NCBI RefSeq assembly: GCF_003369915.1
Contig: NW_022881614.1
Coordinates: 26,390,336 to 26,454,335 of the forward strand
Direction: 5' to 3'
DNA length: 64,000 bases
Origin: Drosophila miranda
Lineage: Eukaryota; Arthropoda; Insecta; Diptera; Drosophilidae
Part shown: positions 46,809 through 57,117 of the stretch, piece by piece
Layout: every line of letters starts with the position of its first letter
Numbering within the stretch: the stretch's first letter is position 1
Notes under the pieces: model-generated
Seen by the model: only the letters and a program-made list of their open reading frames with translations
Databases searched by the model: none
Told to the model about the DNA's origin: nothing
Translations under genes and position numbers: made by a program

Positions 46809-47163
46809 TATACCGTAGCTGATAAGCGAAGTTTTTATTGCCCCTCTTGTGCGGCTGTGCGCAGACTGAGGGGAATGTCTTGCCCGAAGGGCAGTGAATA
46901 CAGTTGTAAAAACGTTCACAAATGTGTTTTTTGTTTTTGTGCAATTGCCGACACCGCACAAAGCAGCACCCGAATTTACGATGTATGCTATTTTTAGCAC
47001 ACAAGAGAATGCTCCGCTAAAGCAGAATAAAGAAAACCACTTTGCACAAGCGCGACACAACCGATCTCTATGAAAGTTGATTCGAGACTCGTCAAAAACA
47101 GCTGATGCCAATAACAAGTTCATTAAATTTGCGCGGAAGATTTATTAATTCTTGGTTCTTATA

Positions 47164-48609
47164 ATGGATGATGAAGATATAGCAATTATTTCGGCTGTGG
47201 TTCAACAGCAAAATATTTTCTTGCACCAACTAATAATGTTGCTGTCAATGAACAATGATGATGACGATGATGACTTTAACATTCACGAGGATGAGATGAC
47301 CCAGATGACTGCCATAAAAACACAAAAGCCAGGAAGATTATGGTCGTTTGTGAGTACTTCTACTAACTTCAACCATAGTTTAAAGTACAAGGACATATTT
47401 TATGGTTTTAGAAGCGGTTCGGGACATTTTGGGAGAAAGATGTACCAGAAAACAACGAGGCGTTTTTCAAAGAGAGTTTCCGAATGGAGAGGCCCTGCTT
47501 TGATATTTTAGTGAATCGGCTTGAAGTGCTGCGAAAGAAGGACACCAACTGCCGAGCTGCAATTCCTTTGGAAAAGCGCATCGCCATTGCGCTATACACT
47601 TTGGGCTCGTCCTCTGAGTACCGAACAGTTGGCAGGCTTTTCGGTGTAGCTCCAAGCAGTGTGTGTAATATCCTGCACGAGTTTTGCAGAGCACTTATCG
47701 ACGAGTTTTCGAAGGAGTACATGTCGCCCAATTACCTAACTTCCGACAAAATTGATGAGTGCGTAAAGGGATTCGAGGCAATTGGGTTTCCTCAGTGCCT
47801 AGGTGCAATTGGTAGGAAATCAATAAGAACTTCAGCAATATGTTTACATATAAATTGGTTTTTAAACTTCCTTTTTATTCTAGATGGATGCCACATCGAA
47901 ATAAAACCACCAGCACCTGAGGCAGTAGACCACCATAACTATAAGGGCTGGTATTCCACAGTCTTGTTTGCCCTAGTGGATTATAGGTATGCAAATATCT
48001 TGCACAAAAATATGTATTTAGCAAGTTGGTTTAATGTCCTAAATTATTTAAATCCGATTCTTTTTAGATACAGATTTACATATGTAAATATCGGCTCCGC
48101 AGGAAGGTGCAATGACTCGATGATATACCAGAAGTCAAGCCTTGCAAAACATATCGAAGCATCGGCATTACTCCAAGAGAAAGCCAAGGAAATAAGCGGA
48201 GTAAACGTCCCTGTAATGCTTATCGGGAACTCGGCATTTAGGTTTTCTAAAAAGCTGATGAAACCTTACCCGTTTTCCACAGTCGCCTCTTTGGAACAGC
48301 GCACGTTTAACTACAACCTTTCCAAAGCTAGGCGAGTGGTGGAAAATGCATTTGGGCATTTAAAAGCCAGATTTCGAATAATCGGAAAAGGTCTGGAACA
48401 AAAATAATAGCGCCATAATAATGAGCTGTTGTATTTTACACAATATATTAAATATGCACAACAGCGCGATTAATGAAAATTGGGAGCTTGCAACAAATGA
48501 GCAGCGCGAACAGCCCGATACCAGCAACAGTTCTGCTGACTTTAATCAGTCAGCAGAACAGATACGATCTGCAATCGCAAAATATTGTGTAGACCGTAAT
48601 GAAAATTAA
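47164..48609 (+). pseudogene. PIF/Harbinger-type transposase (HARBI1-like), four exons
   Basis: Harbinger transposases are DDE enzymes working with a Myb/SANT-like partner. Exons 47164-47349, 47412-47811, 47884-47986 and 48068 onward join in frame with GT-AG introns of 62-81 bp. Visible motifs: helix-turn-helix-like RTVGRLFGVAPSSVCNILHEF; first catalytic Asp in GAI-DGCHIEI across the second intron; VNIGSAGRCNDSMIY; LIGNSAFRFSKKLM; and E in RRVVENAFGHLKARFR. The GDS motif expected at the second catalytic Asp reads GNS here (AAC, 48228-48230). A one-base loss in an A run near 48395 ends the frame at 48407; the C-terminal continuation (SCCILHNILN) is in another frame to 48609. Either a decayed transposon gene or a decayed PIF-derived host gene. 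Confidence 0.75.
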
Positions 48610-48766
48610 AAACTTATTTATTTTTATTTTTTAAAACTTCTAATAAGTCGTTCTGGAATTTTGTTTGGGTGCTGATCAAGTCCTGCACCATCTTCTCCTG
48701 CCTAACGTCGTGCTCCTCCTTCTTTCTGTGGTGGTCCTTCTGTTGTTCGAGACGCTCCTGGGCGAT

Positions 48767-51230
48767 TGTAACATTTCCACGAGATATTTCTATCCGTGAG
48801 TAGGGGATGGATTGGAGGGGATGTCGAGGTCACGGCCGGGGGGGATTCTTTGGTTCCGTGCTCATTCGGTAACTTGGGGGGGGTTCGTTTGACCGCGTCT
48901 CGACTCCTACTACATAAACTTTAAATTTTTTAGAATCCCGTGACTCTACCGGGAGCGAACTCCGAAAACAACACTATGCCTATTCCGAGCATAACGGACA
49001 TTAAATGGCACAATCATAGGGCTTACCCGAAAAGTACTAGTGGCTTTCGTCGGCGTGTTCCAAACTCTCGCGGGCGTGAGGTCTTGCGATGGAAGTCGAC
49101 CCACACGATTCTATACCCACCCTTCCATGATTTCCAGTGGTGCGAAGGTTCTGGAAATCCCTAAAATTCTTACCCTACCCCATTACGTCACCCTGTCCCT
49201 TGGAAATTATAAGTCTACTCCATGTTCATTGCTAATAACATTCAATATATTTCGTTGTACTTCATCATAGACATGTTGCTTCAATCAAAAACTAGCAAAC
49301 CAAGTTTCACTTCCAAAAATAACACAAGTATTAAACTACAATCAGCAGGCAACTCAAAAAAAAATTTTTTTAGTAGAATGCAAAAAAAATAGGAGGCTTA
49401 ATCCCTAAGGAGAAAAAAAAATTTATAGATATAGGTATATATAAACGGTGGAGTATAAATAGAAAAGATAGGAATATAATATAGGATATTCGAAATAAGT
49501 AAACTAGGTATGTATAAAGGAAAAAAAATAAAAATCAAAAAAATTTTCAAAAGCAGCGGGGGTCATACCTGCGATCAGCAATGGTGAGCCAAAACGAAAT
49601 TTAATTAAACATTATAAATTTATATATTTTTTTTTTTCTGGGTTGAGGAGATGTTTTTTTTTCTATGTTGGTTAGTGTATAGCTTGGCTACGTTTCCATG
49701 CATTAAAAGAATGCAGGGAATGCGAGCAAGGCAAGCTTAGCAGAATGGCACCGAAGAGACCGAAAAGCTTCGAGCGTGTGGAACGCAAGCGTTGCGCTCT
49801 CTTATCAGCAGCGGCTGGCCGCTGCTCATGCGTTTTAGGTTTTGACGAAGACAGGCGCAAAGGAGAAAATTGAAATTGGGTCACTTACGGCTTTAATACA
49901 GTGGTCCCTCGCTGAAAGGCGCCTTTCGTTGTGGAGCTGTGGAAACCATGTTAATGTGTGCCCAGGGCGAAGGGGGGTTGGTAAATAGGGGGGGTATGAA
50001 AAAGGTTTTTTGTGTTTTTTTTTTTTTTTTTTTTTTTGTAGTCTGTTACTTTATGATTAAGTTTTTCGGTCCCCAACCCGAAAAAATAAATTCCGCTTTG
50101 AGAACTTTCACATTCCCGCCTATCGAGGTAGGACTGTGACGCAGAGTTAAGGAAAGTTACATAGTCATATAAGGGCTCAGAAGGAACCAAAAAAAATTAC
50201 AATTAAAACTACACTATGCTACGAAATCTGGGTCCGGATCCGTGGCGGCGTCTTCTAGGCCGTCGCAGACAGCGAGTTAGCGGCGCATAGGGGGGGGTGA
50301 TCTCTATGCCCTCTATGCCCTCTATGCGCGTACGTTAGATATGGCGCCAGGGTGATGGCCGGTGGAGGTTATGTCGCCGGGCAGGTGGATGCTTCAACGA
50401 CTCCAAACGGGACAAAAAAATCTCCGCCCCACACCAAGGTCGACTCCGAAGAGTACTCCCGTCAAGGGTGGGAGTTTGGTGTGGGTGGGGCAGAACTTTG
50501 GGGAGAGCCGGGTGGCTACCGCTCGGGGCCAGGGCCCTATGGGCGAAACAGAACCAAAACCACGAGGGCTAAGAAAAAAATCTAACTTTTCCCTACAGGG
50601 CACTGTAACATACCAGTTTTTCGGACTTTTCCACGGAGACACGAGCGTTGGGTTCTCCTGGCAGAGCTGCGGGACGCACGGGTTTGCAACAAGAACAACA
50701 CTTGCTGGCGAGGCGAGGCAAATATGCACTTTTCGCCAGGGTAGTTTCTTGCCAGTTTTCTCGGCGCACGATTATTAATTTTCGACCGATTTTTGCGGCG
50801 CGCCCACCGTGTGGGATTTTCCCCGTTCCGTTTTATTTCTTTTCTTTTGTCTTTGTGGCCCTTATTTGGATTACTTTTCTTTTCTTTTGGGCTTACACGT
50901 GGTCGATTTAGTTATGTATTTGCTACCGACGCGGAGATAGCCACCGGCTGCACAGATTCAAATTTTCGAAAGAGAACGTTCTGGTGCTTTTGCACTGCTT
51001 AAATAAGAGCTTACCGATCTTAAAGCTCGGCTTCGAAAGCTCCGTTGCGATGCGCTGCACAGCCCTTACGGCAGCTCAGCTCAGCTGTTCCCTACCTCGA
51101 GCTTGCTTGCACCCACCCCAACTATACTATGCCCTGCAGCGATAATTGGCCCAAGGTTATTGCATGCGATATCCGAGCACCATAGCGATAACCTATTTTG
51201 AATCGGTATTGTCCAACCGCAACCGTTACA
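48767..51230 (-). repeat. 3' LTR of gypsy-type element
   Basis: 2464 bp. Nearly identical to 57118-59583; visible differences are a few substitutions and homopolymer lengths (for example an uninterrupted T run near 50016 where the other copy has G interruptions). Open frames inside are duplicated in the other LTR and look non-coding. Confidence 0.92.
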
Positions 51231-51273
51231 CCACCCGATAATATGCTACCGTTAGACGGAATATTAGCGGGAA

Positions 51274-54200
51274 TCAGGATCGAATGTCTTTCGCATGAAA
51301 GGTTCCTATTTCTCGGCCCTGCAGATTTTCCAGGAGGTAGAAACAATTACCCAGTTTTTTCCGCACGCGACATTTCAGAAATTTAGGAGCCAATTTGGCA
51401 TTAAAATTTTGCGTGAATTTGCTCAAGGAAAAATTTCGGTGAAATACTTCCTGACCTTCTCGGAACGACACAGGCTTGGCTCGTAAATTGTATTGAGCAA
51501 CGTTGCGCTCATACGCTTTCTTAATATTGCCCTGTATATCTTTTCGAATTAGAGCTAAATTGTCTGACCTAGCTACCGGGACAACGGGTTCTTCCAGCAA
51601 GTCTAAATCCTTCAGAAGCTTATAATCCGTCCCATGAGTGAGCATATCTAAGCCAAACAGGGCTCGATATGGTGAACAACCTAAGGACTGATGTAGTGAC
51701 GATCGCAGCGAACAAGATATACTTGAGAGATGCTGATCCCAGTATGTCTGATCCTGCTGAAGATATGCTCGCACGGCAGCTAACAATGAACGATTTACTC
51801 GTTCCGCCGCATTACTTTGGGGAGAGTATAGTGCCGTGTACATATGTTTAATTCCCAGCTGTGTCAAGAATGCGTTGAATTCTGTAGCTTTGAATTGTTT
51901 TCCATTGTCGCTAACAATAGTTTCAGGCACCCCATATGCATGAAAGATATGCTTTAGCAGAAATTCTTGGATTACTACGGAAGTAAATTTCTTGGTATTT
52001 ACTGAAGTGATCTAAGACAATTAGCAAACCAACATGTCCATTTTTGCTGCGTGGATAAGGTCCAAGCAGATCTATGTATAATCGTTGAAATGGTCGACAA
52101 GTTGGTATGTGGTTTCCCATGGGTGGCCGCAGAGTATAATTAAGAGCTTTGCATGCTTTGCACACCTCACAACTACGAATATACTCTCGAACATCTTTAG
52201 CTAAGCCGGGCCAAAACAGACTTCTTCGAACTTTTTCTATGGTCTTTTGCATGCCGGCATGCGCTGAAGTAGGATTGTCATGAGCTTGTTTAAGAACGTC
52301 GGTCTTCAATCGCTCGGGAACCCATAACTTCCAAGTTCGACTGTCTTGCTCCGCCTTTCCATCTGCGTGTTCGGTTCGAATGTACAGAAATTGGTCGATA
52401 ATCTTCAGATCGGGCAGTTGAGAGGAATTTTTCTGATACTGTTCTTTTAACTGTTGGTAGCTCTCATCCTGAAAGGCATCGGATTCGAGATCTATCACAG
52501 GACTCATCACTACTGCGGATACTTCAGGTTCATGTAATCGGGAAAGAGCATCGGGGACAATGTGATCTTTTCCTTTTCGGTGCGATATCGAGAATTTAAA
52601 TTGCTGCAATCTAAAAATCCATCGAGCTAACCTCCCCGACACGTTTTGCTGGCGCATTAGCCACAACAAACTGGAATGATCAGTAACCTCTTCGAATTCC
52701 TGCAGTTCCAGATAGCAACGGAACTTTTCGATGGCCAGAATTACGGCCAAGCACTCGCGCTCCGTAACGCTATAGTTACGTTGCGCACGACTTAGTTTTT
52801 TCGACATAAACGCTATTGGCTTTTCCTGCAGATCCACCAATTGCACGAGCACGGCTCCTATACCAAAATCACTAGCATCACAGTGGAGGAAAAATTTCTG
52901 TTCGAAGTCTGGGTTTTCAAGCACTGGAGCAGAAGTCAACACGGTTTTTAAAGAGTTCATTGCGACTTGTGCTTCCGGGGTCCAAATAAATTTCTTTTTG
53001 TTGGAAAGAAGCTCGGTGATAGGACAGGATAGCTCAGAGAAATTCTGGATGAATCTCCGGTACCAGCCACAGACCCCAAGAAAACCGCGAACCTGTTTTA
53101 GATTCCTTGGCGGTGGCCAGTTCACTATACAAGCTACTTTGGAGGGATCAGTGCAAATACCTCCATTACTGATGACGTATCCAAGATAATTTACGCTGGT
53201 GACACAGAACTGACTCTTCTTAATATTCAGAGTCAGGTTGGCTTTTCTGAACTGTTCAGCAAGTCGAACCAGCACGGCTAGATGGGAAGAGAAATCTGCT
53301 GATACGATGCAGAGATCGTCCAAGTATCCAAAGACGCAGTAACGCAAATCCGGGGGAATGATCTCATCCATCAAACGACACATAGTGGATGGAGCGTTAC
53401 ACAGGCCAAAAGGCATAACCTTAAACTGATATAAAGGCCTTCCCGGGACCGTAAAAGCAGTTAGTGACTTGGAATCCTCAGAGAGTTCGATCTGCCAATA
53501 TGCATCTTTTAGGTCCAGCTTGGTTATGATATTTGCCTTGGGCAACCGGCCAAAAATACCATCGATACTTGGTAATGGGTAGGCATCCTTACGGGTGACT
53601 TCATTCAGTCTTCGAGCATCGAGACACAGACGGACTTTGTTGGGCTTGAGAACCAGTCGCATTGGCGAACTCCAAGCACTGGATGACGGTTCGATAACGC
53701 CTAGTTGGAGCATGCGATCTACCACAGCATAAAGCAACTTTTCCACCGCTGGGCTAACCGGGTAAAAGCGTTGTTTTACGGGGGCGGCCTGACCTACATC
53801 GATATGATGCTTAAGCAAGGCCGTACGCCCTAGTCCCTCCGTCGCGTTGGGAAATAACTGTTTAACTACCTCGAGTTGTTAGTTTTGCTGCCTAGTTAAA
53901 GGATACCGTAAGGGATCTGGTTCGGCTGCCTCTTCGTCTTTCGAACTTATCTCGACAGCTGCAATGATGTCTGGGGCCAGCGAAAAGGATCTCCAAAAAT
54001 CGTGACCTAGGATTAGATTTTGTGTCAGGGATGGAATTATATATAACTTCATGGGTTTCTCGATAGTTCGATAACGCATGATGACATTTAATACCCCCAG
54101 TATCTGTTGACTTTGGCCATCTGCAGTTTTTGCAGTGGCTTTTATTCGTTTATATTCAGAAAAGGATGAAAAATCAGTCTGAGCTACTTCAGCACCTATA

Positions 54201-54541
54201 CAGCTGATACTTGCGCCGGTGTCTAACAGCCCCTGTTCTGTTCGACCCAGAAAGGATACTTCGGCATAACTGCGCATATCCTTGGGACTATTAATAATAG
54301 CGGAAACTAACAGTCTACGGTTATTTTTGACATTATCATAATATTTTCTTAAACGCTGGATTCGTTTTGGGGCTTCATGTGGTTTTTCATTAAAAATTCT
54401 GTTTCGAACCTCTAAATATTTATGAAATCGTTCGGGATAGGGTAAAAACCGACAACCTCTCTTTCCGATCGTATTCGTTTCCTTTCTTTTCTCACAACAA
54501 GAAGCCAAACTCTTCTTGTCTCGCTCTAAGTCAACGGGCAA
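51274..54541 (-). pseudogene. Gypsy-type Pol: protease, RT, RNase H, integrase, interrupted
   Basis: Protease with LLDTGASISCIG (53879-54541) is followed by an in-frame TAA at 53879-53881. The same frame continues with RT (RLCLDARRLNEVT, VMPFGLCNAPSTM, catalytic FGYLDDLCIV), RNase H (LHCDASDFGIGAVL, TDHSSLLWLM) and the integrase HHCC domain (HAGMQKTIEKVRRSLFWPGL). A frameshift near 51990, inside the integrase core, moves the rest (IVSDNGKQF, NAAERVNRSLL, GPY/F-like C-terminus) into the frame 51274-51930. No chromodomain is seen. The stop could in principle be suppressible, but the frameshift disables this copy. Confidence 0.8.
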
Positions 54542-54543
54542 GA

Positions 54544-56193
54544 TTAATGGTGGTTTTTTGGGGGCATCCGGCTGTTGTTGGATGCACCCTTCTGACGGTT
54601 TTCCGAAGCTCTACGAATGCATGTTTGGCACTGCGGCTTATAGACATTCGGAGCTCCACAGCCGTAACAAAATATCCGCCTATCTGCCATACAATTTTCC
54701 CACACATGTCCAAGCTCCTCACAATTCCAACAAGAACGCTTAGCCGTCGAACTTTGAATGGCCTCTACGCTGATATCCTCATACTCTTCTTGATCGCTTT
54801 CAGGGCGCGATTCCTCCAGACTATGTATCGAACGACGGCCGACCGGTGGCCGAGACTTGTCAGATTTCTGTAACTCCTGCACTAGATTTTCATGCATCTG
54901 TACTAATCTTCTCAATTGACCAACTGAGCTAATGGACTGATATAAGATTTTGTGACGGGTGTCGGGAAGCAAATTTGCTTTTAATATTTCTATTAATTCC
55001 TCTTCCGCCATTTTAATGCCAAATTTATCTATAAGACCAGCCACGGCGTCGTGAAAAGCGACAAAGGGTTCTCCGACGTGTTGCTTTCGAGCTCGAATCA
55101 ATTCCTTGCTCATAAACTCCGAACGATAGTCTTTATATTGTTGTCTAAGAGCTGCACAAAATTCTGTATAAACGATGCGATCTACCTGCTTGTGGTATCT
55201 CCAATACCAATCGCGCGCTTTGCCAACCAGCAAGATGTGCAAATATTTGCAAAGGCCGAGAAAATCGCTATCCAAGGTTTCATCGGTTAATGTTTTGACT
55301 CGGTAAATGAATTCTTCTACCCCTAAACCTTCGGTAGAACCATCAAAAGGAACATTCCACTTTTGCATAATGTTGGCCGTCTTGGCCGTTCGCAGGCTAG
55401 TCATGCTGTTTATACATGAAACTGGTGTTGGGATATTTGGCCTCGCATACCCTTCCTGCGGACTCGCTGGCGGCTGAATCTGCAAAGTGGATATGGCTCT
55501 GGCCACAGTGCGCTCAATTATCTGTTGGAGGACATCCAAGTCCAACCCCTGGCTTAGAGGGGCTGTCCGTGCGTTGGGTGCTTCCCAAGGGCTAGAGTGA
55601 GTGGCGACCTTAGCTGACGGAGCTTCAGTCTGATTGGAGCTACGGCTAGCATCCAATCCCGACAAACACACTACTTCCGGTCCGGAAGATCGACCTGGCG
55701 GGAACTTCGGGACCTGCTTTTTGGCTGGTGCTCGAGTTCTTTTGGAACGAGTTGGCCTAGTGGTTCGTTCTACCGGGACTGAACCTACAGTTGGAAGTTG
55801 GCTCAATTGGGTATTCTTGCCATTTCCCTCGGATATCTTTCCCGTCTCTGGCTGACAATGTCCATTTGCCGGGGTCTGTACGACCTCCAAAGCTTTGGCA
55901 AGACTTCGAGTAGTAATTCCCGAGGGACCGGGTAATTCTGTTGGTTCCGGCTGCGGCTTGTTTGGAGAACAATTGCCAACAACTAGTTTTGCTTGAGATA
56001 ACGTACATACTCCGCTACAGTTCGGACAATCATCGTGATGAGGGAACCATTCTTCCAGACATGCTTTATGGAAAACGTGATTGCACGGAGTACAAAAACA
56101 CGGCTGAGTATTGGACATTTCGGAGCAACAAATGCCGCAAAAGTTTTCCGAACTCAGCGGATTGTTTTGCTGAGGACTATGTCGCAGCGGCAT
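54544..56193 (-). CDS. Gypsy-type Gag with N-terminal RING-H2 finger
   Basis: A single open frame of 549 codons. Residues 19-59 form a RING-H2 zinc finger: Cys19, Cys22, Cys37, His39, His42, Cys45, Cys56, Cys59, with the usual Trp49. RING-H2 domains typically bind E2 enzymes in ubiquitin ligases. A long Pro/Ser/Thr-rich linker follows to about residue 265. Then comes a Ty3-type capsid region (WNVPFDGSTEGLGVEEFIYR, ARDWYWRYH) and one CCHC knuckle (CWNCEELGHVWENC) near the C-terminus. Start is the first Met. Gag ends at a TAA; pol is in another frame and overlaps or abuts, suggesting ribosomal frameshifting. No break is seen in this copy. Confidence 0.85.
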   Translation of the reverse strand: MPLRHSPQQNNPLSSENFCGICCSEMSNTQPCFCTPCNHVFHKACLEEWFPHHDDCPNCSGVCTLSQAKLVVGNCSPNKPQPEPTELPGPSGITTRSLAKALEVVQTPANGHCQPETGKISEGNGKNTQLSQLPTVGSVPVERTTRPTRSKRTRAPAKKQVPKFPPGRSSGPEVVCLSGLDASRSSNQTEAPSAKVATHSSPWEAPNARTAPLSQGLDLDVLQQIIERTVARAISTLQIQPPASPQEGYARPNIPTPVSCINSMTSLRTAKTANIMQKWNVPFDGSTEGLGVEEFIYRVKTLTDETLDSDFLGLCKYLHILLVGKARDWYWRYHKQVDRIVYTEFCAALRQQYKDYRSEFMSKELIRARKQHVGEPFVAFHDAVAGLIDKFGIKMAEEELIEILKANLLPDTRHKILYQSISSVGQLRRLVQMHENLVQELQKSDKSRPPVGRRSIHSLEESRPESDQEEYEDISVEAIQSSTAKRSCWNCEELGHVWENCMADRRIFCYGCGAPNVYKPQCQTCIRRASENRQKGASNNSRMPPKNHH

Positions 56194-56394
56194 TTTTATT
56201 AAGTTTTATTTTTTTTTTATTTTTTTTCTATATTCTACCAAATTTTTCCTAGGGTGACATTTAATGGGTGACATAATAAGATAGGGATAGGAGTTGCGAA
56301 TCTTTGGAACAGCGACAAAAGAATTGATTTTGTTTGGGCTATGGTTTCTAATTTGCATTGTCTTAGTATCAGTGCACTGGTTTAAGTGTCCACA

Positions 56395-57070
56395 TATGAT
56401 TCGGCAAGGATACGCAAGCAGCATACGCGCTAGTTCCAGACAACCATATGCAGCCACCGCTGCCGCTGGAATAATACCCGCCAATGGTAAGGGTATGAGT
56501 GAAGACCAAATCTGGGACCGCCATCTCTGTGCTTCCATCACCCGTACAGGGACAATCAGTACTGATATCCGGCCGAAACCAAATATGCAATATTCTGCAA
56601 TTGTATTCAACCGTATGCTATGCGCAAAGAGTAACAATACCAAATCCGAATCAACCTCACAATTCAATCTATTGAAACTAATATCCGCTGAATGAACTGT
56701 AGCTTGACGGACGCGACCTAAACCAATCTCGCTTGTTCGGTATGAATACGCAAGCAGCATATATACACATTCCAGACAACAAGTTTGACTAGCCCGACAG
56801 GATGCGTCAACATGGGAACTACTTTCTCAATTCCGGATGATCACTTAAGCTTCCCTTCGTCGTAGACTCGACGACCTCCCCATAAAACTCAGAGGAACAA
56901 CCAGTATTAGGATCCAAGCAGAATCCGCAATATTCTGAAATTGTATCGGAGCAATGACCAGATCGTTTAGAGAAAACTAAAGTCAGCATTAAGCATATGA
57001 ATACAAACGAGCAATAGGTGGGACGAGCCAATAGCTGATTTTGTTGCTAAAGTTACCAATACTTTTTACT
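56395..57070 (-). repeat. Diverged tandem duplication in the gypsy-type leader
   Basis: Matching landmarks recur in order about 340 bases apart: TACGCAAGCAGCATA near 56410 and 56748, TTCCAGACAAC near 56433 and 56770, and CAATATTCTG near 56587 and 56929. The copies are much diverged between landmarks. Confidence 0.55.
56819..57031 (-). CDS. Short leader ORF with signal-peptide-like N-terminus
   Basis: A 70-codon frame in the leader between primer site and gag. Residues 7-20 are hydrophobic (CSFVFICLMLTLVF), followed by a region with five Cys. It could be a small secreted peptide, an upstream ORF affecting gag translation, or chance. The leader also contains a diverged duplication of this area (see 56395-57070). 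Family unknown. Confidence 0.25.
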   Translation of the reverse strand: MARPTYCSFVFICLMLTLVFSKRSGHCSDTISEYCGFCLDPNTGCSSEFYGEVVESTTKGSLSDHPELRK

Positions 57071-57091
57071 GTCACTATAACTTTGGCTAGG

Positions 57092-57109
57092 GCCCCACGT
57101 TGGGCGCCA
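57092..57109 (-). promoter_or_regulatory. Primer-binding site of tRNA-Lys type
   Basis: Minus-strand TGGCGCCCAACGTGGGGC is the 18-base site used by retroelements primed with tRNA-Lys (Lys-1,2 type). It lies 8 bases downstream of the 5' LTR. Confidence 0.85.
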
Positions 57110-57117
57110 AAAATTTA

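Larger units (their letters stand above)
42254..47089 (-). mobile_element. Jockey-clade non-LTR retrotransposon with 14-bp target duplication
   Basis: The direct repeat CGTCAAAAACAGCT at 42240-42253 and 47090-47103 flanks a minus-strand element whose poly(A) tail is the T tract at about 42257-42278. It has ORF1 with three zinc knuckles and ORF2 with endonuclease and RT. It is damaged by frameshifts, a deletion joining endonuclease to RT near 43730 and a 321-bp tandem amplification in ORF1. It landed in sequence 5' of the PIF transposase gene. Confidence 0.85.

Noticed and set aside
50362..50778. Frames of about 110-145 codons in the gypsy-type LTR, repeated at 58694-59131
   Set aside because: Their presence in both places is explained by the two LTRs; frames differ in length between copies and have no family similarity.
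51231..51273. Possible env gene between integrase and 3' LTR
   Set aside because: Only 44 bases lie between the integrase stop and the LTR, so there is no room.
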